A stretch of DNA of 64,000 nt, from contig NZ_CP140151.1 in assembly GCF_034479555.1 (NCBI RefSeq), positions 2,480,001 to 2,544,000 of the forward strand, read 5' to 3'. The stretch comes from Chromohalobacter canadensis. GTDB taxonomy: Bacteria; Pseudomonadota; Gammaproteobacteria; Pseudomonadales; Halomonadaceae. A program made the translations under genes and the position numbers. The notes below the pieces were generated by a model that was not told the DNA's origin, searched no databases, and saw only the letters and a program-made list of their open reading frames with translations. Positions within the stretch are counted from its first letter, which is position 1. Each line of letters opens with the position of its first letter. Shown one piece after another: positions 11,946-24,050 of this stretch.

Positions 11946-13226
11946 TCAGTGTCCCGTGAACGTAGAAAATAGCACGTACGCGTTGAGGGCGACGATCAAC
12001 GTGCACACAATACCGCCCACCACGGTTACCGATCTGTGATTGACTAGGTTGCCCATGATACGGCGATTGGCGGTGAAAAAAAGCAGCGGGATGAGTGCGA
12101 ACGGAATTCCGAAGCTAAGAATCACCTGACTGGCAACCAAGGCCTTCTGCTCGGACACGCCGAGCATGATGATCACAAGCGCCGGCAACATGGTCACTAG
12201 ACGGCGTAGCCAAAGGGGGATCGTGAAGGCCATGAAGCCTTGCATGATCACCTGCCCCGAGAGCGTACCGACGATGGACGACGACAGGCCGGCGATTAGC
12301 AACGCGGCGCCGAAGACATGGCTGGCGGTGACCTGGCCGAGCATCGGTGCCAGCAATTTATAGCTGTCACTGATGGTGGCGACATCGAGACGACCATTGG
12401 CATGGAAGGCCGCCGCCGCCATGGCCAGCATGCTGAGGTTGACCACGCCGGCAATGGCCATGCCGATGATGACATCGAGGCGATAGTAACGCATCAAGCG
12501 TATGCGATGGGCATCATCTTTCACTTGAATCCGCTGCTGTGAAAGCGCCGAGTGAAGGTAGATGACATGCGGCATGACGGTGGCGCCGAGTATGCCCGCC
12601 GCCAGGTAGAGCGAATAGCCATCCGGGAAGCCGGGAATCAGCAGACCCTCGAGCAGGGGTGTCGGTTCCGGTCGGCTGATCACCAGCTCGAGGATGAATC
12701 CGCTCGCCACGGCAAGGATCATGGCGCCGATGACGATTTCCATGAGTCGGAAACCGTAATGGTAAAGATGCAGTGCCAGATAGGTAATCGCCCCGGTGAG
12801 CAGCGCGCCTTCCATCAGCGATAGCCCGAACAACAGGTTGAAGGCCAGCGACGCGCCGAGGAACTCGGCGAGGTCGGTCGCAATGGCCACGACCTCTGCT
12901 TGTATCCAGTAGCACCAGACCACGGGGCGCGGATAGCGTGCGCGAATCACCTGGGGCAGGTTGCGCCCGGTGGCGAGCCCCAGACGTGCCGACAGGGTCT
13001 GGATCAGCATGGCCATCAGGTTGGCGACGAGCACCACCCACAGTAGGGTATAGCCGTAGCGTGACCCCGCTTCGATATTGGTGGCGAAGTTGCCGGGGTC
13101 GATATAGGCCACCGCCGCGATCAGCGCGGGGCCGAAAAAAGCGGTCCATCCCCAGCGTCGAGCCTTGCCATTGAGCGTCGACGCCGCTTGCTCGCGGATC
13201 GCGCTGTCGGAAATCGTACTCAGCAT
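11946..13226 (-). CDS. mntH: Nramp-family Mn2+/divalent metal:H+ symporter MntH
   Basis: Inner-membrane proton-coupled importer of Mn2+ (and some Fe2+). The 426-residue protein carries the Nramp metal-site motifs DPGNFATNIEAG in helix 1 (about residues 43-54) and MPHVIYLHSAL in helix 6 (about 218-228), and about eleven hydrophobic helices in total. The palindromic sites just upstream of its start and the mntR gene directly downstream indicate manganese-dependent autoregulation. Manganese uptake commonly supports oxidative-stress tolerance. Confidence 0.96.
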   Translation of the reverse strand: MLSTISDSAIREQAASTLNGKARRWGWTAFFGPALIAAVAYIDPGNFATNIEAGSRYGYTLLWVVLVANLMAMLIQTLSARLGLATGRNLPQVIRARYPRPVVWCYWIQAEVVAIATDLAEFLGASLAFNLLFGLSLMEGALLTGAITYLALHLYHYGFRLMEIVIGAMILAVASGFILELVISRPEPTPLLEGLLIPGFPDGYSLYLAAGILGATVMPHVIYLHSALSQQRIQVKDDAHRIRLMRYYRLDVIIGMAIAGVVNLSMLAMAAAAFHANGRLDVATISDSYKLLAPMLGQVTASHVFGAALLIAGLSSSIVGTLSGQVIMQGFMAFTIPLWLRRLVTMLPALVIIMLGVSEQKALVASQVILSFGIPFALIPLLFFTANRRIMGNLVNHRSVTVVGGIVCTLIVALNAYVLFSTFTGH

Positions 13227-13234
13227 GGTAGCGA

Positions 13235-13281
13235 CTCTAAGTTAACCATGGTTAATCGAATGTCTAAAGGTTAACTTAGAG
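13235..13281. promoter_or_regulatory. Putative MntR operator of mntH-mntR
   Basis: Directly upstream of mntH is the perfect 14-bp palindrome TTAACCATGGTTAA (13242-13255). It overlaps one arm of a 13-bp perfect inverted repeat, CTCTAAGTTAACC (13235-13247) and its complement at 13269-13281, with 21 bp between. GTTAACC half-sites thus occur three times in 47 bp. The location 9-55 bp before the mntH start and the presence of mntR make MntR the probable ligand. The assignment is inference; the repeats are seen. Confidence 0.75.
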
Positions 13282-13367
13282 GCCTTGGCTTGACCAATAG
13301 CCGTTGTCCCCAGAGGCGATTGAGTTTGACTATCAGTCGCGTCTGGACGTCGTGCGTGTCCCGCGCG

Positions 13368-17318
<3,951 letters not shown>

Positions 17319-17384
17319 GCTCTCTCCCCTGTGTTTGCGGCCATTCTAGGGTAATCCGCTGGCACGCGTCAGTCGTCCGTACGC

Positions 17385-17900
17385 TTAGGACGTTTCACAC
17401 AGGGCCTGGTAAAGCGGGTTGTCGGCGCCAATGTCGTGCAGCGCGGAGGTGTCGGGTTGGCGCTCATCGCCGACCAGTGGCGTCCATTCCCGTTCGCCGC
17501 AGTTCATCAGATAGGCCTGATGGGTCACACGGTCCGTGACCTGTTTCTCGAAACGGTAGAGGATAAACTCCATGAGGCGCTGGCCGTTGGCCTCGGTGAT
17601 GCGTAAATGATCGCGATCGATCACCTCGAAGGCGACGGGTAAGGGGTACAGATATGTCCAGGGACGCCAGAACATCGAATCGTATTCGACATCGACGACC
17701 TCGGCGGAGTCGGGCAGTTGCTGCTGCTTGGAAGCCAGCCAAGTGTATTCATAGTAGATCTGATAGCTGAGCATTCCTACGCCTGCTAGTGCCGGCACGA
17801 TCCAGCGGGGCAAGCGCTTGCCGCTGAGCTGTCGCAGGATCAACCCGATCCCCGCAGCGCCGAGGCCGGCAAATATCACTGCGACCAATTGCCAAATCAT
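17385..17900 (-). CDS. Membrane-anchored hypothetical protein beside the CrbS-like kinase
   Basis: I do not recognise this family. The 171-residue protein starts with two hydrophobic segments (about residues 2-22 and 32-50), then continues as a soluble, acidic domain with many aromatic residues (YTYLYPL, FEVIDRDHLRI). The start at 17900 is supported by GGGAGAG just upstream; an in-frame ATG five codons earlier is less likely. It lies 66 bp upstream of the CrbS-like kinase on the same strand and is separated from the symporter gene by a terminator. Co-transcription with the kinase suggests a role in that signalling unit, which is inference. Confidence 0.75.
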   Translation of the reverse strand: MIWQLVAVIFAGLGAAGIGLILRQLSGKRLPRWIVPALAGVGMLSYQIYYEYTWLASKQQQLPDSAEVVDVEYDSMFWRPWTYLYPLPVAFEVIDRDHLRITEANGQRLMEFILYRFEKQVTDRVTHQAYLMNCGEREWTPLVGDERQPDTSALHDIGADNPLYQALCETS

Positions 17901-17917
17901 AATCTCTCCCTGCAACG

Positions 17918-17946
17918 AAATCGGGCCTCCCCCTGGGAAGCCCGAT
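17918..17946 (-). terminator. Terminator after the acetate-type symporter gene
   Basis: Read on the minus strand, a 12-bp stem (one G-U pair) with a 3-nt loop spans 17920-17946 and is followed by TTTCGTT. It sits 48 bp after the symporter stop and before the small membrane-protein gene, so the symporter operon and the kinase operon are probably separate transcription units. Confidence 0.75.
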
Positions 17947-17993
17947 AGTGTGATCCCGCGGCCCGGGCCAGCCGAGCCGATGGATATTATCGC

Positions 17994-19775
17994 TTAGTGG
18001 TTGATGGCACCACCAGCACCTTTGGGATAGCGCACGCTTTCTACCAGTTCCTGGATCTCCCGGGGCGGTTCCTCGGATGATTTGGAAACCAGGTAGGCGA
18101 CCGCGAAGTTGACGATCGCACCCACCGCGCCGATGGAGAGGGGGGAGATGCCGAGCACCCAATTTTCAGGCGTATCCGCCAGGTTATTGGTGCCGGGGAT
18201 GAAGAACCAGCCTTTGTAGATGAAGATGTAGACGAGGGTAAAGATCAGCCCTGACAACATCCCTGCGATGGCCCCCTTGTTATTCACCCGCTTGGAGAAG
18301 ATCCCCATCATCAGCACCGGGAATAGCGATGCAGCGGCGATACCGAAGGCCAATGCCACGACCTGTGCCGCGAATCCTGGTGGATTGGCGCCGAGGTAAG
18401 TGGCGACGACGATGGCAACCGACATCGAGATGCGTGCCGCTCGTAACTCCCCTCGCTCCGTTATGCCTGGGTTTATGGCCCCTTTGATCAAGTCATGACT
18501 GATCGCCGAGGAGATGGCCAAGAGTAGTCCGGCAGCGGTGGAGAGTGCCGCCGCCAGACCGCCGGCGGCGATCAGTCCTATGACCCAGGAGGGTAGGTTG
18601 GCGATCTCCGGGTTGGCCAACACCAGGATGTCGTTGTTGACGCTTAGCTCGTTGCCTTCCCAGCCACGGTCCTCAAAGCTGGCGCCGTCGTTGTAGAACT
18701 GGATGTTGCCGTCGTTGTTTTTGTCTTCGAAGGTGATCAGCCCTGTTTCTTCCCAGGTCCGTATCCACTCCGGCCGGTCTTCGTAGGCGAGGGGGTTGGC
18801 GGCGGCGGCGTCGTAATTCTCGACTTGACCTGCCATGTCGGGGTAGATGGTAGTCATTAGATTCAGGCGTGCCATGGAAGCCACGGCCGGGGCAGTCAGA
18901 TAGAGCAAGCCGATGAATACCAGCGCCCAGCCGGCGGACCAGCGCGCATCTGCCACCTTGGGGACGGTGAAGAAACGCATGATCACGTGGGGAAGGCCGG
19001 CCGTCCCGATCATCAGCGACAGTGTGAACAACACCATGTTGAGCTTGTTGTCCACCATCGCCGTATAGGCATCGAAGCCTAGCGCGGTGACCACTTCGTT
19101 GAGCTTGGCCAGCAGCGGTTGACCCGAGGCGCTATGATCGGAGAACAGGCCTAGCGGCGGAAGCGGGTTACCGGTCAATTCCAGCGAAATGAACACCGCC
19201 GGAATGGTGTAGGCGATGATCAGGACGATGTACTGGGCCACCTGCGTATACGTGATGCCTTTCATACCACCCAACACCGAATAGAAGAATACCACGACGG
19301 CGGCGATGATCAGGCCGGTGGTCGCATCGACCTCCAGAAAGCGTGAAAAAGCGACGCCAGCGCCGGCCATTTGGCCGATGACGTAGGTCAGGGAAGCCAC
19401 GATCAGGCAGACGACGGCAACCATACGTGCTGTGCGGCTGTAGAAGCGGTCGCCAATGAACTCTGGCACCGTGAACTTGCCGAATTTCCTCAGGTAAGGC
19501 GCCAACAGCAAGGCCAACAGCACATAACCGCCGGTCCAGCCCATTAGGAAGGTGGAGTTGGCATAGCCACCAGCGGCGATGAGACCCGCCATGGAAATGA
19601 ACGATGCGGCGGACATCCAGTCAGCCCCAATCGCCATGCCGTTGGTGATCGGGTGTACGCCGCCACCGGCGACATAGAAATCTTTGGTTGAACCCGCCTT
19701 GGCCCAGATAGCGATGCCAATGTAGATCGCGAAAGAAGCACCGACGAACAGGATATTAATGGCAAATTGACTCAT
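17994..19775 (-). CDS. Sodium:solute symporter, acetate-type (VC2705 subfamily)
   Basis: Inner-membrane Na+-coupled carrier of the SSS/SLC5 family, 593 residues, predicted to import acetate or another short monocarboxylate. Recognisable are the first-helix region with YVAGGGVHPITNGMAIGADWMSAASFI (about 31-60) and a strongly hydrophobic body of about 13 helices. An insertion of about 80 residues (about 305-385) lies between helices and contains a Ca-binding-like loop DKNNDGNI. It is paired with the DUF4212 small subunit gene 6 bp upstream, an arrangement typical of the two-component VC2705-type symporters and distinct from classical ActP with YjcH. Substrate is inferred from acs and CrbS/R nearby. 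Confidence 0.88.
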   Translation of the reverse strand: MSQFAINILFVGASFAIYIGIAIWAKAGSTKDFYVAGGGVHPITNGMAIGADWMSAASFISMAGLIAAGGYANSTFLMGWTGGYVLLALLLAPYLRKFGKFTVPEFIGDRFYSRTARMVAVVCLIVASLTYVIGQMAGAGVAFSRFLEVDATTGLIIAAVVVFFYSVLGGMKGITYTQVAQYIVLIIAYTIPAVFISLELTGNPLPPLGLFSDHSASGQPLLAKLNEVVTALGFDAYTAMVDNKLNMVLFTLSLMIGTAGLPHVIMRFFTVPKVADARWSAGWALVFIGLLYLTAPAVASMARLNLMTTIYPDMAGQVENYDAAAANPLAYEDRPEWIRTWEETGLITFEDKNNDGNIQFYNDGASFEDRGWEGNELSVNNDILVLANPEIANLPSWVIGLIAAGGLAAALSTAAGLLLAISSAISHDLIKGAINPGITERGELRAARISMSVAIVVATYLGANPPGFAAQVVALAFGIAAASLFPVLMMGIFSKRVNNKGAIAGMLSGLIFTLVYIFIYKGWFFIPGTNNLADTPENWVLGISPLSIGAVGAIVNFAVAYLVSKSSEEPPREIQELVESVRYPKGAGGAINH

Positions 19776-19781
19776 GCTGGC

Positions 19782-20042
19782 TTACTCCTCGAGTCCGTAT
19801 TGCTTGTCCAGCCGGTTCATCTTCCAGGCATAGAAGAAGATCAGGCCAATGAACGTCAGGATGGAGCCCTGTTGAGCAAACCAGAAGCCCAGGTCAGTGC
19901 CACCGACGGGAATGCTGGACAGCAGGGGGCGCAGCAGGATCGCGCAGCCGTAAGAGACGAGTGCCCAGACGATCAGGCAGCCGGTTATTAGGCGCACGTT
20001 GGCTTTCCAGTAAGCTTCGGCATTGGTTTTTTCATCTGCCAT
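19782..20042 (-). CDS. DUF4212 small subunit of the sodium:solute symporter
   Basis: Small inner-membrane protein of 86 residues with two hydrophobic helices (about 22-42 and 56-74) and the family pattern AYWKANVRLI near the N-terminus. DUF4212 proteins are encoded next to VC2705-type symporters and are annotated as the small subunit. It precedes the symporter gene by 6 bp on the minus strand. I chose the ATG at 20042 (GGAGAGC upstream) over an in-frame ATG 20 codons earlier. Confidence 0.88.
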   Translation of the reverse strand: MADEKTNAEAYWKANVRLITGCLIVWALVSYGCAILLRPLLSSIPVGGTDLGFWFAQQGSILTFIGLIFFYAWKMNRLDKQYGLEE

Positions 20043-20594
20043 GGTGTGCTCTCCACTGGTAAGAACAGGTTGGTGTTGTGATAAGAGTCCGAGACGCTTC
20101 AAAGCAATCGCAGGTATAGAACATTATGTGGGGTAACGTCATTGATACGATAGTGGCGCTAGACTTTTATCGACAATGACTGTGCTATCCGTCATGTGTT
20201 AACTACCTAAGATTGCCTTGAATGGCCATTCTTATGATAGTGGCCAATGACGGAAAAAAAAGAACCCCATACTTTGGTATCAAGCCATTAGTTTAAAGAG
20301 TCATTTTTGGAATTGTCATGTTTTTCATGGTTTTGTGATAGGGTGTGAGTTTTTTTAGCAGGCTTATAAAAAGAAGTGGTCGAGGCTTGTGGAGCGTAAG
20401 TCAATGGCCATTTTGGGGAGGCGGCTCCAGCTAGAACGATAGTCTATGTGTCGTAATAAAAGTCAGCTTTGCTACTCTTGAGTGCGTAATATGGTTAGCA
20501 TCTTTCGGCCGTGTTACCGAAAAGTATAAGGAATATGAAGCGGTAATGATGACACCAAGTCGTGCCAGGGCCGGCACAGGACGAGGGTACTACC
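20043..20594. promoter_or_regulatory. 552-bp AT-rich divergent intergenic region
   Basis: This is a long non-coding stretch with markedly lower GC than its neighbours, between the symporter operon and the cNMP/CBS/nucleotidyltransferase gene. The perfect 10-bp palindrome AATGGCCATT occurs twice, at 20221-20230 and 20403-20412, and a related TGGCCAATGA at 20241-20250. No convincing ORF or RNA gene is visible. It should hold both divergent promoters and any CrbR-like, cAMP or global-regulator sites; I could not assign a specific factor. Confidence 0.6.
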
Positions 20595-22412
20595 ATGGTC
20601 GATATCAACCTTTCGCAACCTCCTTTCAGCTTGCTCGATGAAAAAGGGCGGCAGCGTGTCCGGGACGGAGTCGATCTCGCCTATTTCAATGAGAGCGAGG
20701 TCATACTCGATGCCGGTCAACCCGGTGAGCATGTATTCCTGATTCACAAAGGTGAAGTGGCGGAACTCGATCTCAACGCTAGCGAGAGGGAGCGGCGTAT
20801 CGGCCACTACACGGCGGGCGATCTGTTTGGGGCGATCAGCATTCTCAACGGCACCAGTCGCTACCGCTTTCAGGCCGAGCAAGAAAGTCTATGTTATTTG
20901 CTGCCGCGCGCGTTGTTTGAGGACATTTGCACTGCGTACCCCGCCTTCGATAACTACTTTCGGCAGCATCTGGCCGAAAAGGCGCGCCATGTGCTCGAGC
21001 GACGCGCAGAAGGGGGCATGAGCATGGCACGCTTCATGCTGGCACGGGTGGCGGAATGCATGCGCGAACCCGTCGTGGTCGAAGGGCATACTACGATTGC
21101 CGAGGCCGTCACGCATTTGCGCGAGCGTCATGCCGATAGCTTGCTGGTCAGCCATGCGGGACGCTGCGGGATGGTCACCAAGACTGACCTTCTCGATGCG
21201 CTGGTTCAGCAAGGCTTGCCGCACTCCGCCGAGGTGGGCGGCATTGCGCATTTCACGCTGATCACCTCGCACGCCGACGACTATCTCTTTACCGCGTTGG
21301 TGAGCATGACGCGCCATGAGGTGGCGCGTGTCGTGGTCATGGAGGGCGCGCAGGCGGTGGGCGTCGTCGAGTTGACCGATGTGCTGGGGTATTTCTCGAG
21401 CCGCGCCCATGCCGTTAGCCTGCAGATCGAGCAGGCGGAGGATATCGAGGCGTTAGCGCATGCCAGCGCGCGTCTGCCTCAGTTGATTCAGACATTGACG
21501 GCGCAAGGCGTGAAGTTGCGCTTCGCCATGGAGCTTCTGGCGGCGCTCAACGGTCGGATCATCCACAAGGCGTTCCGGTTCTTGATACCCGAGGATCGTC
21601 AGTCTCAGTCATGCCTGCTTGTCATGGGCAGCGAGGGGCGCGGCGAACAGATCCTCAAGACCGATCAGGACAATGCCCTGATTCTGGCCGATGGCAGCGA
21701 TTGGCCGGGTATCGAGGACGCCATGGGTGCCCTGACCGACACACTGGGCAGGCTTGGCTATCCGCCTTGCCCGGGCAACATCATGGTCTCCAATCCGCAG
21801 TGGGTAGCGAGCGAGTCGGCATGGCGCGGCAAAATCGCTCGCTGGGCCTCGAGTCGCGATCCAGATGCATTGATGAATCTCGCCATCATGCTCGACGCCC
21901 ATGCCATCGCCGGTAACGCGAGCTTGCTCGAAGGTCTTCGTGAGCACTTGTTCGCGCGCGGCTCCCACGATGAGTTGCTGTTGTCTTACTTCGCGCGGGG
22001 CGTATTGCGTTACTCCACCCCGCTGACCCTGTTTGGCACGCTCAAGCGTCCGGAGCATGGCATCGACATCAAGAAAGGAGGCATTTTTCCCATCGTGCAT
22101 GGCGTGCGCACGCTGGCGCTGGAGCGCCGAGTCGCCGCCACCTCGACGTTTGCGCGTCTCGATGCATTGGTTGACGACGGTCGCCTCGACCGGCCTTTCG
22201 CTGACGATCTGGGCGAAGCCATGTCGCTATTTTCCGAGCTGCGGCTGCGTCAGCAGTTGGAAAACCTAGAGGGGAACGACGCGTCGCAGGAGCCCAATCG
22301 CGTGGTCGTTCAGCGTCTCAGCGGCTTCGAGCGTGACTTGCTGCGCGAGGCGTTGCATACGGTCAAGGAATTCAAACAACGCTTGTCACAGCGTTTTCAT
22401 CTTGAATATTGA
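20595..22412 (+). CDS. cNMP-binding / CBS-pair / putative nucleotidyltransferase (DUF294) protein
   Basis: A 605-residue cytoplasmic signalling protein. A cyclic-nucleotide-binding domain lies at about 15-130 (GEHVFLIHKGEVAEL, YTAGDLFGAISIL). A CBS pair follows at about 150-275, then a GlnD-like nucleotidyltransferase domain with GSEGRGEQ near 345 and TDQDNALI just after, and the DUF294 C-terminal helical domain to the end. Proteins of this type are often encoded next to acetate-type symporters; their reaction and target are not established. The start ATG at 20595 was chosen over an in-frame ATG at 20562. It is divergent from the symporter operon and precedes the exonuclease gene by 75 bp on the same strand. 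Confidence 0.88.
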   Translation: MVDINLSQPPFSLLDEKGRQRVRDGVDLAYFNESEVILDAGQPGEHVFLIHKGEVAELDLNASERERRIGHYTAGDLFGAISILNGTSRYRFQAEQESLCYLLPRALFEDICTAYPAFDNYFRQHLAEKARHVLERRAEGGMSMARFMLARVAECMREPVVVEGHTTIAEAVTHLRERHADSLLVSHAGRCGMVTKTDLLDALVQQGLPHSAEVGGIAHFTLITSHADDYLFTALVSMTRHEVARVVVMEGAQAVGVVELTDVLGYFSSRAHAVSLQIEQAEDIEALAHASARLPQLIQTLTAQGVKLRFAMELLAALNGRIIHKAFRFLIPEDRQSQSCLLVMGSEGRGEQILKTDQDNALILADGSDWPGIEDAMGALTDTLGRLGYPPCPGNIMVSNPQWVASESAWRGKIARWASSRDPDALMNLAIMLDAHAIAGNASLLEGLREHLFARGSHDELLLSYFARGVLRYSTPLTLFGTLKRPEHGIDIKKGGIFPIVHGVRTLALERRVAATSTFARLDALVDDGRLDRPFADDLGEAMSLFSELRLRQQLENLEGNDASQEPNRVVVQRLSGFERDLLREALHTVKEFKQRLSQRFHLEY

Positions 22413-22487
22413 GGTGCTCGTCAGGCACGGGCCGCGAGATCGAGTCACGCTCCGCGGGCCATCGTCAGGGGTATACGGGAGGTTGCG

Positions 22488-23105
22488 ATGATAAAAGCAT
22501 TGCGTCGTGCCGGTGATCGGCGCCGACAACTGGGCGGGCATCATGCCTGGCGTTTCGAACGGTATTGCGGCAGCGAAGTCATCGCTCTGGATTGTGAGAC
22601 CACCGATCTTGACCCGCGGCGTGCGGAGTTAGTGGCGCTGGCGGCGGTCAAGGTGCGCGATGGACGTGTTCTGACCAGCGAGTCGTTGGACTTGCGCCTG
22701 CAGCGGCCGGAGAGCTTGTCGGGCGACTCCATCCGCATTCATGGCTTGCGCGGTGTCGATCTATGGGGCGGCGAGGCGTTGGGCGATGCACTCGACCGTT
22801 TGCTCGATTTCATCGGCAATCGCCCGTTGGTCGGCTGGTGCATCGATTACGATGTGGCAGTCATCAATCGTCACCTGCGCCCGCGTACGGGATTCGATCT
22901 ACCCAATCGGACGCTGGATGTCTGCCGGCTGTATGTGCGTGAACGTCGGCGCGTGCAGCCAGACATCGAGCCGGATGTGCGTTTCGAGGCTATGAGCGAG
23001 GCCTTGGGCGTGCCGGTCATGGGGCGCCATACAGCGTTGGGCGATGCCGTGACCACGGCACTGATGTATCTGCGCCTGTGTCACGGGCGCGCGATCAGCG
23101 CCTGA
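22488..23105 (+). CDS. DnaQ-like 3'-5' exonuclease
   Basis: A 205-residue DEDDh-type exonuclease related to the DNA polymerase III epsilon subunit. The first metal motif is LDCETTDLD at about residues 35-43, and the last is H-x4-D in GRHTALGDAVTTA near 180-192. It is shorter than DnaQ and lacks its C-terminal polymerase-binding tail, so it is a paralogue and not the proofreading subunit. A strong GGAGG precedes the ATG. It follows the nucleotidyltransferase gene closely and may be co-transcribed. The natural substrate (DNA, RNA or a modified protein) cannot be told from sequence. Confidence 0.88.
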   Translation: MIKALRRAGDRRRQLGGHHAWRFERYCGSEVIALDCETTDLDPRRAELVALAAVKVRDGRVLTSESLDLRLQRPESLSGDSIRIHGLRGVDLWGGEALGDALDRLLDFIGNRPLVGWCIDYDVAVINRHLRPRTGFDLPNRTLDVCRLYVRERRRVQPDIEPDVRFEAMSEALGVPVMGRHTALGDAVTTALMYLRLCHGRAISA

Positions 23106-23192
23106 GCGGCTGGGCCCGATACTTCGTCGTAGTAGCCTGCGGTGATAACATGGGGTGCTTCACTCACCACGGCAGGCCAAAGCGCTATCGTC

Positions 23193-24047
23193 ATGCATGC
23201 ACTCAACGGCCAAGACAAACTGGCATTCAATAAGTTGCAAAAACGCCTGCGGCGCCAGGTGGGGAACGCCATCGTCGACTACGGGATGATTCGAGACGGC
23301 GACAAGGTCATGGTATGCCTCTCCGGCGGAAAGGATTCCTACACAATGTTGGATATCCTCATGAACCTGCAGCGTAACGCACCCGTTTCGTTCGAGCTGG
23401 TGGCCGTCAACCTCGACCAGAAACAGCCAGGGTTCCCCGAGCACGTGTTGCCCGAATACCTGGACGGCGTGGGCGTGCCTTATCACATCGTCGAGCGCGA
23501 TACCTATTCGGTGGTCAAGGAGAAAACCCCGGAAGGCAAGACTACCTGCGCGCTTTGCTCGCGCTTGCGGCGTGGCACGCTCTATGGCTTCGCCGAAGAG
23601 ATTGGGGCCAACAAGATCGCGCTGGGCCATCACCGCGAGGATATGCTGGAGACATTGTTCCTCAACATGTTCTTCGGCGGCACGCTCAAGTCGATGCCCC
23701 CCAAGCTACTCTCCGACGACAATAAGAATGTCGTCATTAGGCCCTTGGCGTATTGCCGTGAGGCCGATATCGCCGAGTACGCCGAGTGGCGCGAGTTTCC
23801 GATCATTCCCTGCAATCTGTGCGGTTCGCAGCCCAATCTTCAGCGTCAGGTGGTCAAGGAGATGCTCGCGGAGTGGGAAGAGAAACACCCAGGGCGCCTG
23901 GAGGCGATGTTCAAGTCGATCACCAATGTGGCGCCGTCGCAGTTGGCCGACCGCGACCTCTTCGATTTCGTGGGGCTGGAAGACAAGCAACGCGAGTTCC
24001 AGAGCAAGCGCATCGAGGCACTCGACGTGCTGACTCGCGAGGCTTGA
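23193..24047 (+). CDS. ttcA: tRNA 2-thiocytidine(32) synthetase TtcA
   Basis: ATP-dependent, Fe-S-containing enzyme that thiolates C32 of certain tRNAs. The 284-residue protein has the PP-loop [10 protein letters not shown] near residue 46 and the two paired cysteine motifs [10 protein letters not shown] and CNLCGSQPN that hold the iron-sulphur cluster. The ATG at 23193 gives a family-typical N-terminus; an upstream ATG at 23142 would add 17 residues. The gene converges on the FNR-type regulator with 3 bp between stops, so the two Fe-S proteins are tail to tail. Confidence 0.96.
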   Translation: MHALNGQDKLAFNKLQKRLRRQVGNAIVDYGMIRDGDKVMVCLSGGKDSYTMLDILMNLQRNAPVSFELVAVNLDQKQPGFPEHVLPEYLDGVGVPYHIVERDTYSVVKEKTPEGKTTCALCSRLRRGTLYGFAEEIGANKIALGHHREDMLETLFLNMFFGGTLKSMPPKLLSDDNKNVVIRPLAYCREADIAEYAEWREFPIIPCNLCGSQPNLQRQVVKEMLAEWEEKHPGRLEAMFKSITNVAPSQLADRDLFDFVGLEDKQREFQSKRIEALDVLTREA

Positions 24048-24050
24048 TGC

